In this document: piece by piece, positions 33,974-41,434 of the stretch
How the letters are laid out: each line of letters opens with the position of its first letter
Position numbering within the stretch: position 1 is the first letter of the stretch
Origin: a bacterium
GTDB taxonomy: Bacteria > UBP6 > UBA1177
Assembly (NCBI GenBank): GCA_017963125.1
Contig: JAGCUA010000011.1
Coordinates: 1-59,095, forward strand
Reading direction: 5' to 3'
Length of the DNA: 59,095 nucleotides
Translations under genes and position numbers: made by a program
Notes under the pieces: model-generated
Databases searched by the model: none
The model's input: only the letters and a program-made list of their open reading frames with translations
Told to the model about the DNA's origin: nothing

Positions 33974-34660
33974 ATGAAAAAAACGCTTCTCTTTCTCTCA
34001 GTTTTTTTCTTTTTCGGTTTCCTGATCGCGGAAGAAGTGCAGGTCGGCAAATATAAATTTGAAGATGTCACGATAACACTGTTTGAAGACAGGGAACCTG
34101 AGCCTGAACCTGAACCGGCAAAAGAAGCTGAAAAAGAGCCGGAACCTGGAGATGCTGAATGTGGCTGCGGCAATTCAGGTAAAACCTATGAAAAACCGAA
34201 ATTCTTTTATATCCAGCCCTCTCTCGGATTCGGCAGCGGACTTTCACTCTACCGGCCGACTGCAGCCCTTGATGCCGGTTTTCTTGTCGCTCACACTCCG
34301 GAAGTCAACTATTATGTCGGGTTGGATCTCGATCTTTGGTGGCCGCTTGACAGTATTACTGACCGTTATGATCCTATTTTGAATTTTTTTGTTAAGGCGG
34401 ACGGAGTTTTTGACGTTATGACCGGAAATAATCCGTATATAAGATCGGTAAGCCTCTGGATATCGGTAGGACTTGATATGATGTACGGTCATAAAATAGA
34501 TGATGTCGGAAAAAAGTTCGATGCAGCTGTGAGATATAATGTTGCATGGGGAACCGGAGTCGATCTGGTCTTCAGGAACTATCTTGTGCTGAAATTGGGA
34601 TTGGACAGTTTTTGGGGGTTTGTTCCCGACTGTACGTTTGCCGTTGGTTACAGGTTTTGA
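33974..34660 (+). CDS. Array outer-membrane beta-barrel protein 8 (DVTIT type)
   Basis: 228 residues. The segment reads EEVQVGKYKFEDVTITLFED, a mix of the two versions seen in genes 2/4 and 6/13/15/17. Then a Glu-Pro spacer and a Cys pair (ECGCGNSG) just before the barrel FYIQPSLGFGSGLSLYRPT to FAVGYRF. The barrel is very similar to those of genes 6 and 13. Confidence 0.8.
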   Translation: MKKTLLFLSVFFFFGFLIAEEVQVGKYKFEDVTITLFEDREPEPEPEPAKEAEKEPEPGDAECGCGNSGKTYEKPKFFYIQPSLGFGSGLSLYRPTAALDAGFLVAHTPEVNYYVGLDLDLWWPLDSITDRYDPILNFFVKADGVFDVMTGNNPYIRSVSLWISVGLDMMYGHKIDDVGKKFDAAVRYNVAWGTGVDLVFRNYLVLKLGLDSFWGFVPDCTFAVGYRF

Positions 34661-34662
34661 TC

Positions 34663-35301
34663 ATGAATAATGGGTTTGTGAAAAAAATATCACTGCTTTT
34701 TGCAGTATTTTTTCTTCTTTTCTCATTGTCCGCCGAAGATGCGGCGCAGGAAAACAAAGAAACTCCAAAAAAGCAGGAAAGTGCCTGCTGCAGCGGTGAA
34801 AAGCGGGCTGACAACCCAGCAGATTTTTTCTATCTTTTGTCCTCAATAGGTTTTTACGGTTTGGGAATCGACCTCGGGATGAGTGCCGATTTTCACGTAA
34901 AACAGATAGGAAAAGGAAAAGATGTCTATTTGGGATTCAAGACCGATTTCAGGTTCGGGCGCTCTATGACGCACTCGGACAGGGTATATGATATATATCT
35001 TCCGCTTCAGATGAAGAGCTCTTTCAACTTCAAGCAGCGCGCTCCCTATATCGATACGCTGGCTCTATGGATCACTCTCGGAGCTGATCTTGTTTTTGAG
35101 GGGCAGTACGAAAGAGTTTATGTCGAAGAGATACATCTTGGAAAAGACAACTACAAATATGATGGTCTGACCAGAGTCGATGCCGCATGGGGCATAGGTC
35201 TCGATGTCATATTGGATTACAATATCGTTTTTACGGCGGGATTTAATTCATTCAAAGGGAAATATCCTATTTTGAGTTTAGCTTTCGGATATCGTTTTTA
35301 G
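34663..35301 (+). CDS. Array outer-membrane beta-barrel protein 9 (plain type)
   Basis: 212 residues from ATG 34663, two bases after the gene 8 stop; a GTG at 34678 beginning VKKISLLF is an alternative start. No DVTIT segment; linker contains ESACCSGEK with a Cys pair. Barrel FFYLLSSIGFYGLGIDLG to LAFGYRF. The longer frame reaching back to 34546 overlaps gene 8 and is not used. Confidence 0.76.
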   Translation: MNNGFVKKISLLFAVFFLLFSLSAEDAAQENKETPKKQESACCSGEKRADNPADFFYLLSSIGFYGLGIDLGMSADFHVKQIGKGKDVYLGFKTDFRFGRSMTHSDRVYDIYLPLQMKSSFNFKQRAPYIDTLALWITLGADLVFEGQYERVYVEEIHLGKDNYKYDGLTRVDAAWGIGLDVILDYNIVFTAGFNSFKGKYPILSLAFGYRF

Positions 35302-35309
35302 GAGCTTTT

Positions 35310-35891
35310 ATGAGAAAGGTCTTGATATTTTCAGTTATTCTTCTGCTTTTCGGAGCTTTATTTGCCGAAGAAGCCGTGAATGCGGAAAACGCTCCTGAAA
35401 AACAGAAAATTTTCTATATCCAGCCAACATTCGGTTTCGGCACGGGATTTTCGCTCTTCAGACCTACGATCTCGCTTGATGCGGATATCCTCGTGGCAAA
35501 ACTTGCGAAATCGGATGTTTATGTCGGCCTTGACTTGGATTTCAGATACATAGTTCTTCAGCAGGTGATAGGACCTGCGCCGAAAGTCGAGCTTCCTCTG
35601 CAGGTAAACACGGTTTTTGACTTCGCAACACCGAACGGCGTCCTTAAATCAGTCGGATTATGGCTTTCCGCCGGAGTCGATCTGATATTTTACAGAGGAT
35701 ATTACCATCGTCCGGATAAAAACGGAGAAATGGATTATTATTATGACGCGCACGATTCTTTGAGATGCTTCGCCGCGTGGGGAATAGGGCTCGACCTCCT
35801 GTTTGAGAGGAATATCGTTCTGAAACTGGGCATAGACGGCTTCGGCGGAATATACCCCGATCTTACGGTAACAGCCGGTTACCGCTTTTAA
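35310..35891 (+). CDS. Array outer-membrane beta-barrel protein 10 (plain front, type-2 barrel)
   Basis: 193 residues, last gene of the first sub-array. Signal peptide and a linker of only about 15 residues, then FYIQPTFGFGTGFSLFRPT. The barrel matches gene 2 closely (LELPLQVN / LEFPVQAN pattern, FAAWGIGLDLLFER, LKLGIDGFGG), so it looks like a DVTIT-type barrel that lost its N-terminal segment. Ends TAGYRF. Followed by a 245-bp gap with a tandem repeat. Confidence 0.8.
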   Translation: MRKVLIFSVILLLFGALFAEEAVNAENAPEKQKIFYIQPTFGFGTGFSLFRPTISLDADILVAKLAKSDVYVGLDLDFRYIVLQQVIGPAPKVELPLQVNTVFDFATPNGVLKSVGLWLSAGVDLIFYRGYYHRPDKNGEMDYYYDAHDSLRCFAAWGIGLDLLFERNIVLKLGIDGFGGIYPDLTVTAGYRF

Positions 35892-35893
35892 AA

Positions 35894-35989
35894 CTCGCTC
35901 ATTTTTTTGTGAATTTTTGCAAAAAGTCGCTCATCTTTTGCTGAATTTTCTTGAAAAGTCGCTCATTTTTTTGTAAATTTTGTGAAAAA
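35894..35989 (+). repeat. Three tandem 32-bp repeats between the two sub-arrays
   Basis: Units at 35894-35925, 35926-35957 and 35958-35989, each beginning CGCTCAT-like (CTCGCTCAT, GTCGCTCAT, GTCGCTCAT), followed by a T-run and an imperfect TGAATTTT/TGAAAA half. There is no unique sequence between units, so this is not a CRISPR array. The rest of 35892-36135 is AT-rich and holds a likely promoter for the next gene. Confidence 0.8.
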
Positions 35990-36076
35990 GTGTAATAAAA
36001 TCAATGCTTTTGAAAAAAATGATGATTCTTTATCGGTTTTTGACTTTGTTTGCGCACTCTTTCAGCCCAAAAATTC

Positions 36077-36103
36077 TTGAATTTTATCATGATTATGTAT
36101 AAA
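36077..36103 (+). promoter_or_regulatory. Possible promoter of array part 2
   Basis: TTGAAT (36077-36082), 15 bp, TATAAA (36098-36103). The spacer is short, but the block resembles the promoter before array gene 1 (shared TTGAATTTT, TCATG and GTATAAA words), with two bases missing. Confidence 0.45.
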
Positions 36104-36135
36104 AAATCTGTTCAATAGGTAGTTGCAGGTGATTT

Positions 36136-36744
36136 ATGAAGAAACTGCTTCTCTTTCTCTCAGTTTTTTTCTTTTTCGGTTTTGTGAGTGCGGAAGAAGT
36201 TAAAAACGAGCCGTCTGAACCTCATTCGCAGAGTGAAAATAAAGTGAAAGAACCAAAGTTTTTTCATGTTCAGCCTATGATGGCAGCAGGAATCGGCAGA
36301 GGCGGAGAAGATGATATAATTTACGGATTTTTTTCTACGAATATCGATTTTAGTTTTCTTGTTGCGAATATAAAACGCAGACACAATATCTATGTAGGAT
36401 TCGATTTTGGTGTAAAATATGCTCATTCGTTATATAAAACTGTAGAAATACCAATTCAATCCAAAATAGTCTTCGATTTTAAGACAAATACCCCTTACAA
36501 AATCCCGGAATATGCGAGTTTGTGGTTTGCACTGGGCGGCGGAGTCGGACGTTATGATATTGACTATATTATCGCTGCTGTTTCCGGCGGGAAGGAACTG
36601 GATCCTGAGTGGACTGCGGCCGTTATTACATGGGGAGTCGGAACGGATCTTACTTTTGAAAACGGGCTGGTTTTGCAAATAGCCGTGGAAAGCTTTTTTG
36701 TTATTGGTCTGATGCCGACAATCGGTTTGGGATACAGGTTTTAG
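36136..36744 (+). CDS. Array outer-membrane beta-barrel protein 11 (plain type)
   Basis: 202 residues; first gene of the second sub-array, AGGTGA upstream. Linker with ENKVKEPK and no DVTIT segment, then a distinct barrel subtype: VQPMMAAGIGRGGEDD, VEIPIQSKIVFDF, PEYASLWFALGGG, ITWGVGTDLTFENG, ending IGLGYRF. The same subtype recurs only in gene 15, which carries a DVTIT front. Confidence 0.8.
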   Translation: MKKLLLFLSVFFFFGFVSAEEVKNEPSEPHSQSENKVKEPKFFHVQPMMAAGIGRGGEDDIIYGFFSTNIDFSFLVANIKRRHNIYVGFDFGVKYAHSLYKTVEIPIQSKIVFDFKTNTPYKIPEYASLWFALGGGVGRYDIDYIIAAVSGGKELDPEWTAAVITWGVGTDLTFENGLVLQIAVESFFVIGLMPTIGLGYRF

Positions 36745-36753
36745 GAGCTTTTT

Positions 36754-37416
36754 ATGAGAAAATCCCTGCTGTTTCTGATAATTTTTCTTCTGCTGTTTAA
36801 TTTGACCGGCGAAGAAGTTATGAAGAATGAAGAGGGAAATTCTGTGCAAAACAGTTCGGAAATACAGCCTGAAAGCGGGCAGAAAAAAGAAGGACTGAAA
36901 AAAATCTATATCCAGCCGGCATTGGGAATGGAGTGGGCTATATTGGCCAATGTTGCGCCTAAATTCAGTTTTGATGCGGAATTCCTGTCGAAAAATACGA
37001 ATGTTTACCTTGGATTCGACATGAATCTGATTTATTTCCCAGGTAGTTTTGCGGGCGACTGGAATTTTGCAGGAGACTGGAGTGTGCCTGTTCATTTCAA
37101 TGTTGTTTTCGCTTTCCTCCCATATAACGAACCGTCTCCGCTTAAATCGCTGGAACTGTTTCTTGCAGGGGGAGTGGATTTTTCCTTTTTGCAGCATAAG
37201 GATTCAGACGATAACGTTAAAGGAGCCTTTTATCACTATAAATACTACAAAAGCGAGGAACGACCTCTTGATGATTATAAAATTTTTGCTGTTTTTCCAT
37301 CATTTAATATCGGCATGAACTTCTTGTTTGAATACAATATTGTTCTTGAAATCGGCATTGACTACACTTTATTCTATTATTTGGGACTTTACACAAGTCT
37401 CGGTTACCGCTTTTAG
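36754..37416 (+). CDS. Array outer-membrane beta-barrel protein 12 (plain type)
   Basis: 220 residues with AGGAG upstream. Signal peptide, a Ser/Glu/Lys linker without DVTIT segment, barrel from IYIQPALGMEWA to TSLGYRF with a longer loop rich in Asp and Tyr/Lys. Two plain genes (11 and 12) stand together here before the alternating order resumes at gene 13. Confidence 0.78.
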   Translation: MRKSLLFLIIFLLLFNLTGEEVMKNEEGNSVQNSSEIQPESGQKKEGLKKIYIQPALGMEWAILANVAPKFSFDAEFLSKNTNVYLGFDMNLIYFPGSFAGDWNFAGDWSVPVHFNVVFAFLPYNEPSPLKSLELFLAGGVDFSFLQHKDSDDNVKGAFYHYKYYKSEERPLDDYKIFAVFPSFNIGMNFLFEYNIVLEIGIDYTLFYYLGLYTSLGYRF

Positions 37417-37423
37417 GTGATTT

Positions 37424-38101
37424 ATGAAAAAACCGCTTCTCTTTTTTACACTCTTTTTCTTTTTCAGTTTTCTGATCGCGGAGGATGTGAAAACGGGCGA
37501 ATACGATTTCGGAGATGTCACGGTCACGCTGTTTGAAGAAGAATCTCCAGAAGCTGAAAAGGCGCGGAAAGAAGCAGAGGAAAAAGAAAAACCTGTTCTG
37601 AACGAAGAAGGGAAAATCTGCTGTTGCGATATTCCGGATGAAAAGGCTTTCGAGCCGAAAAAATTTTACATTCAGCCGGCTCTCGGGTTTGGCACAGGAT
37701 TGTCTCTATACCGCTTTACGGCTGCTCTTGATGCTGATTTTCTTGTGGCACGCAGGGAAAAAATCAATTATTATGTCGGCTTGGATATTGATGCAAGGTT
37801 TTCATATTTTGGCGGGGCGGATCCCAGAGAAATAGCTGTTCAGGCGAATGTGGTTTTTGATTTCCTGCGGGACGATCCGAATCTCAGAACCGCAAGTCTC
37901 TGGATCTCGGCAGGAATAGATTTTATATTTATCAGAGACATGATAGACGGGGATTATGAAGACCATGTTTTCGAATATTCTCAGGCATGGGGGTTGGGAG
38001 TCGATATGGTTTTTAAAAACTATGTCGTTCTTAAACTGGGAATAGACGGTTTGGTAGGAATATGGCCGGATCTGACGATAGCCGTGGGCTACAGGTTTTG
38101 A
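37424..38101 (+). CDS. Array outer-membrane beta-barrel protein 13 (DVTIT type)
   Basis: 225 residues. Segment EDVKTGEYDFGDVTVTLFEE, then a charged linker with only a weak Glu-Pro character and a run of three Cys (KICCCDIPD), then the barrel FYIQPALGFGTGLSLYR to IAVGYRF, close to genes 6 and 8. AGGTGATTT precedes the ATG, overlapping the stop of gene 12. Confidence 0.8.
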   Translation: MKKPLLFFTLFFFFSFLIAEDVKTGEYDFGDVTVTLFEEESPEAEKARKEAEEKEKPVLNEEGKICCCDIPDEKAFEPKKFYIQPALGFGTGLSLYRFTAALDADFLVARREKINYYVGLDIDARFSYFGGADPREIAVQANVVFDFLRDDPNLRTASLWISAGIDFIFIRDMIDGDYEDHVFEYSQAWGLGVDMVFKNYVVLKLGIDGLVGIWPDLTIAVGYRF

Positions 38102-38115
38102 TAATGCGTGAAGTT

Positions 38116-38748
38116 ATGATGAAAAAAGCACTTCTTTTTTTCGCGGTATTTTTCCTTTTTTCGGTGCTTGCGGCTGAAGAAATACCATCTGAAAATAAAG
38201 AAACTCAGGAATTGTCCGAAAACACGAATGCCTGTCCCTGCAATGAGTTCAAAAATTATAATAAAACCAAAAAATTCTACTTTGCACTGGTCCCGACATT
38301 TGAATTACCTTGGACGATTTCAGCCGGAATGGATATTGATTTCCTTCTGAAACATACGGAAAAAGGACACAATATATACATGGGATTGAGTTTTACTCCC
38401 GGATATTCATTCTTTCAATACGGTTTTTTTAATGTCTTTGAACTTCCGTTTCAGGTGAACGCAGCTTTTGATTTCAAGCAGAACAACTGCGTTGTAGATT
38501 ATCTTTCTCTGCGGATCTCGGGCGGAATCAATCTGATTTTCGGGCAGCCCGAAACCAGTAATTATAGTGACGATGCAAGACGTTACGGCGGGTTGAGCAG
38601 AATTGTGCCTGCCGCCGTGATAAATCTTGATCTGATATTCGTCAACAATATGATTTTCCGTGTGGGTTTGGATATGGCAAGTGAAACATCATCCTTCTAT
38701 GAGGGCTGGATGCCGTTTCCGATTTTCGGGCTCGGTTACCGATTTTAG
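38116..38748 (+). CDS. Array outer-membrane beta-barrel protein 14 (plain type)
   Basis: 210 residues from the ATG pair at 38116/38119; ATG 38104 is in frame too, and no start has a strong ribosome site. Linker with a Cys pair (NACPCNEF) and no DVTIT segment; barrel FYFALVPTFELPWT to FGLGYRF. Shares VDYLSLRISGGINLIF with gene 7, its counterpart in the first sub-array. Confidence 0.76.
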   Translation: MMKKALLFFAVFFLFSVLAAEEIPSENKETQELSENTNACPCNEFKNYNKTKKFYFALVPTFELPWTISAGMDIDFLLKHTEKGHNIYMGLSFTPGYSFFQYGFFNVFELPFQVNAAFDFKQNNCVVDYLSLRISGGINLIFGQPETSNYSDDARRYGGLSRIVPAAVINLDLIFVNNMIFRVGLDMASETSSFYEGWMPFPIFGLGYRF

Positions 38749-38757
38749 GTGATTTTT

Positions 38758-39459
38758 ATGAAAAAATTCGCTCTCTTTTTCACAGTTTTTCTCTTTTTCG
38801 GCTTTTTGATCGCGGAAGATGTGAAAACGGGCGAATACGATTTCGGCGATATCACTGTCACGCTGTTTGAAGAAAGAGAGTCGAAACCGGAGCCGGAACC
38901 GGAACCGGAACCCGAACCGGAGAAAGAGCCTGAACCTGAGCCGGAAAGTCCGCTTGAAAATAAAGTGAAAGGACCGAAACCGTTTTATATCCAGCCTATG
39001 GTCGTTGTCGGAATTTCTTACGGGGGAGAAGACGACAGGCTCTACGAAGTTGTCGATACGAATGCCGATCTCGCTTTTCATCTCGCAGAGACAAGTCGGG
39101 GAGACAATATTTATCTTGGATTTAATTTGGGAGTAAGATACTCAGGTTCGCTTTTCCGTACTGTCGAAATACCGGTTCAGTCTAAACTTGCTTTCGATTT
39201 CAAAAGAAATTCGCCTTACGGAACTCCTGAATATGTAAGTTTTTGGCTTGCTCTGGGGCTCAGCGCAGGACTTTATGATTCAGCCTATGTTTTTCCGTTT
39301 GATCCAAGTGAAGAGGTAAGTCCGGAGTGGGATATGATCTTTTCGTGGGGAATAGGGACCGATCTCTCTTTTGAGAACGGGTTCATTTTGCAGTTCGCTA
39401 TAAAAAGTTTCATTTATTTGTATCCTGTCCCGTCTTTTGGTTTGGGGTGCAGGTTTTAG
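38758..39459 (+). CDS. Array outer-membrane beta-barrel protein 15 (DVTIT front, gene-11-type barrel)
   Basis: 233 residues from ATG 38758. Front as in gene 6 (EDVKTGEYDFGDITVTLFEE) with a long Glu-Pro spacer, but from ENKVKGPK onward it matches gene 11 (QPMVVVGISYGGEDD, VEIPVQSKLAFDF, SWGIGTDLSFENG). This is a clear mosaic with a junction at the ENKVK words. It ends GLGCRF, the only array member with Cys in place of the terminal Tyr. Confidence 0.8.
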   Translation: MKKFALFFTVFLFFGFLIAEDVKTGEYDFGDITVTLFEERESKPEPEPEPEPEPEKEPEPEPESPLENKVKGPKPFYIQPMVVVGISYGGEDDRLYEVVDTNADLAFHLAETSRGDNIYLGFNLGVRYSGSLFRTVEIPVQSKLAFDFKRNSPYGTPEYVSFWLALGLSAGLYDSAYVFPFDPSEEVSPEWDMIFSWGIGTDLSFENGFILQFAIKSFIYLYPVPSFGLGCRF

Positions 39460-39468
39460 GGGAAATTT

Positions 39469-40083
39469 ATGAAAAAAAAGGTCGTGTTTTTCGTGATCAT
39501 GCTTGTTTTAGGGCTTTTGAGCGCTGAAGAAATGCAGAAAGAGACGCCTTCTCCCGATACGAAAACCACAACCGAGGAAAAAAACGATGAGAAACCGAAA
39601 TTTTTCTATATTCAGCCTGCTTTAGGCTTGTCTTCCGGATTCATGGGGGTTTCCGTCATGGCAGATATAGATGCCGGATTCCTTGTCAAACACACCGGAA
39701 AAGGAATAAACATTTATCTGGGGCTTGATTTTGATTTCAGATACAGCCAGCGGCCGGGTATATTCGAAGAAGAGGACATTGAAAACATTCTGGAATTTCC
39801 GATACAGGCAAATCTTACCATTGATTTTAAAAACAGAAACAGGCTTGCACCGCATATTGCGTTTATTTCTGTCTGGGGTTCTCTCGGAGTAAATCTTTTC
39901 ATTGAACAGGAATTTAACTGGCATAGTTACAATTATGAATACACCGGAGGACTTAGAGAAGGAGTGGCCTGGGGCACGGGTTTCAGCATCCTTTTTAAAA
40001 GCAATATGGTCTTCAAAACGGGAATATCGGCGTTTCGCGGTCGCTATCCGCAGGTTTTCCTGCTGATCGGTTACAGATTTTAG
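39469..40083 (+). CDS. Array outer-membrane beta-barrel protein 16 (plain type)
   Basis: 204 residues with AGGGGAAA upstream. Linker of Thr, Lys and Glu without DVTIT segment; barrel FYIQPALGLSSGFMG to LLIGYRF, with ISVWGSLGVNLFIEQ and VAWGTGFSILFKSN strands. Paired with gene 15 in the alternating order. Confidence 0.8.
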   Translation: MKKKVVFFVIMLVLGLLSAEEMQKETPSPDTKTTTEEKNDEKPKFFYIQPALGLSSGFMGVSVMADIDAGFLVKHTGKGINIYLGLDFDFRYSQRPGIFEEEDIENILEFPIQANLTIDFKNRNRLAPHIAFISVWGSLGVNLFIEQEFNWHSYNYEYTGGLREGVAWGTGFSILFKSNMVFKTGISAFRGRYPQVFLLIGYRF

Positions 40084-40090
40084 GTGAACT

Positions 40091-40765
40091 ATGAAAAAAC
40101 TGCTCCTGTTTCTCACAGTTTTTCTTGTTTTCGGTTTTCTGAGTGCGGAAGATGTGAAAACGGGCGAATACGATTTCGGCGATGTCACTGTCACGCTGTT
40201 TGAAGATAGGGAACCCGAGCCTGAACCCGAACCAGAACCTGAACCGGAAAAAGAGCCGGAGCCTAAGCCTGCGGAACCCGAGCCGGAAATCAGGGAAAAG
40301 CCTAAGTTTTTTTATGTTCAGCCGCTTGGGGGAGTAGAAATATCGGAGATGTATTTTAGTTTTATTGTTGCGTTGGATTCCTATTTTCTGCTGAACCACA
40401 ATGCTGACAGCGCAGTTAATGTTTACTTGGGAACAGAGATAGGATTCAAATATACTCCGGTTATTGATTCACTTGCTGATGATATGGAGGCTCATCTTTT
40501 TGAATTTCCGATTCAGGCACTTTTCGTTATTGATGCACAAGTCAGTCCTCAATATTCGACTCGTTTAGGCGGCTGGGTCTCTTTAGGACCGGATTTAGTC
40601 TTGGAAAAATTCGAAGGAACAGACTCTGTCGATTATAATTATATTACATGGTTTATGTGCGGATTCGGGTTAAATGTCTCATTTGGTGATTTAGTGATTA
40701 AACTGGGTACAAGCGGTTCTATGAGAAACTTTGATTTCATTGCTCTCGCAGGTTACCGTTTTTAG
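40091..40765 (+). CDS. Array outer-membrane beta-barrel protein 17 (DVTIT type)
   Basis: 224 residues. Segment EDVKTGEYDFGDVTVTLFED, Glu-Pro spacer, and a diverged barrel: FYVQPLGGVEISEMYF, VYLGTEIGFKYTP, GGWVSLGPDLVLE, ending ALAGYRF. Base composition is more AT-rich in the barrel than in the front, in line with a copied front on an older barrel. Confidence 0.8.
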   Translation: MKKLLLFLTVFLVFGFLSAEDVKTGEYDFGDVTVTLFEDREPEPEPEPEPEPEKEPEPKPAEPEPEIREKPKFFYVQPLGGVEISEMYFSFIVALDSYFLLNHNADSAVNVYLGTEIGFKYTPVIDSLADDMEAHLFEFPIQALFVIDAQVSPQYSTRLGGWVSLGPDLVLEKFEGTDSVDYNYITWFMCGFGLNVSFGDLVIKLGTSGSMRNFDFIALAGYRF

Positions 40766-40773
40766 GTGTTTTG

Positions 40774-41433
40774 ATGAAGAAGTTGTTTCTGCTTTTTACA
40801 GTTTTTCTCCTTTCCTTCTTTTTGATTGCAGAAGAGGCTGAGAGCGGCGGGCTTGATCGCGCTGACGGTCAGGTTGTGCGTGAGGAAGGGAAAAATTCAG
40901 AGCAGGATAAAGAAAAGAACAGTGTCGTGACGTCGGAAGAAATCCGTGAAAATAGTGCCGAAAATGAACAAAAACCGGATTTTTTCTATATTCAGCCTGC
41001 TTTTGGAATGACATTGGGAATGGGAATGTTTTTTCGTACCGGACTTGCTTTGGATGCTGGTTTTCTTGTAGGTAATATAAACAAAAATACCAATGTTTAT
41101 TTAGGATTGGATTTGGATTTGAAACTCATGCCAGATTATACAGTCGAAGAGTTTCCTATTCTTTCTTTTTCGGTTTTGGCAAGCACGGTTTTTGATATTA
41201 TGCTTGTTAATCAACCGGTATTAAAGTCAATAAGTGTAAGAATTTCTTTTGGTATGGATACGTGGCTGGCAAGAAGAAAGGAAGAACACGAATTCGCTGA
41301 GTTTAAGCCTCATATAGGCTGGGGAACGGGATTTGATCTGGTTTTCAAGAACAATATGGTCTTTAAGTTCGGCATAGATGATTATGTGTCTGCTTTCCCG
41401 GATATTGTAATCGGGATCGGTTACCGTTTTTGA
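40774..41433 (+). CDS. Array outer-membrane beta-barrel protein 18 (plain type)
   Basis: 219 residues from ATG 40774 (AGGTG upstream). A long charged linker without DVTIT segment or Cys, barrel FYIQPAFGMTLGMG to IGIGYRF. Last member; its stop lies 1 bp from the stop of the converging mpg gene, so no terminator separates them. Confidence 0.8.
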   Translation: MKKLFLLFTVFLLSFFLIAEEAESGGLDRADGQVVREEGKNSEQDKEKNSVVTSEEIRENSAENEQKPDFFYIQPAFGMTLGMGMFFRTGLALDAGFLVGNINKNTNVYLGLDLDLKLMPDYTVEEFPILSFSVLASTVFDIMLVNQPVLKSISVRISFGMDTWLARRKEEHEFAEFKPHIGWGTGFDLVFKNNMVFKFGIDDYVSAFPDIVIGIGYRF

Positions 41434-41434
41434 T

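Noticed and set aside
35894..35989. Possible short CRISPR array (three 32-bp repeats)
   Set aside because: Units are directly adjacent with no unique spacers, are degenerate, and no cas genes are nearby.
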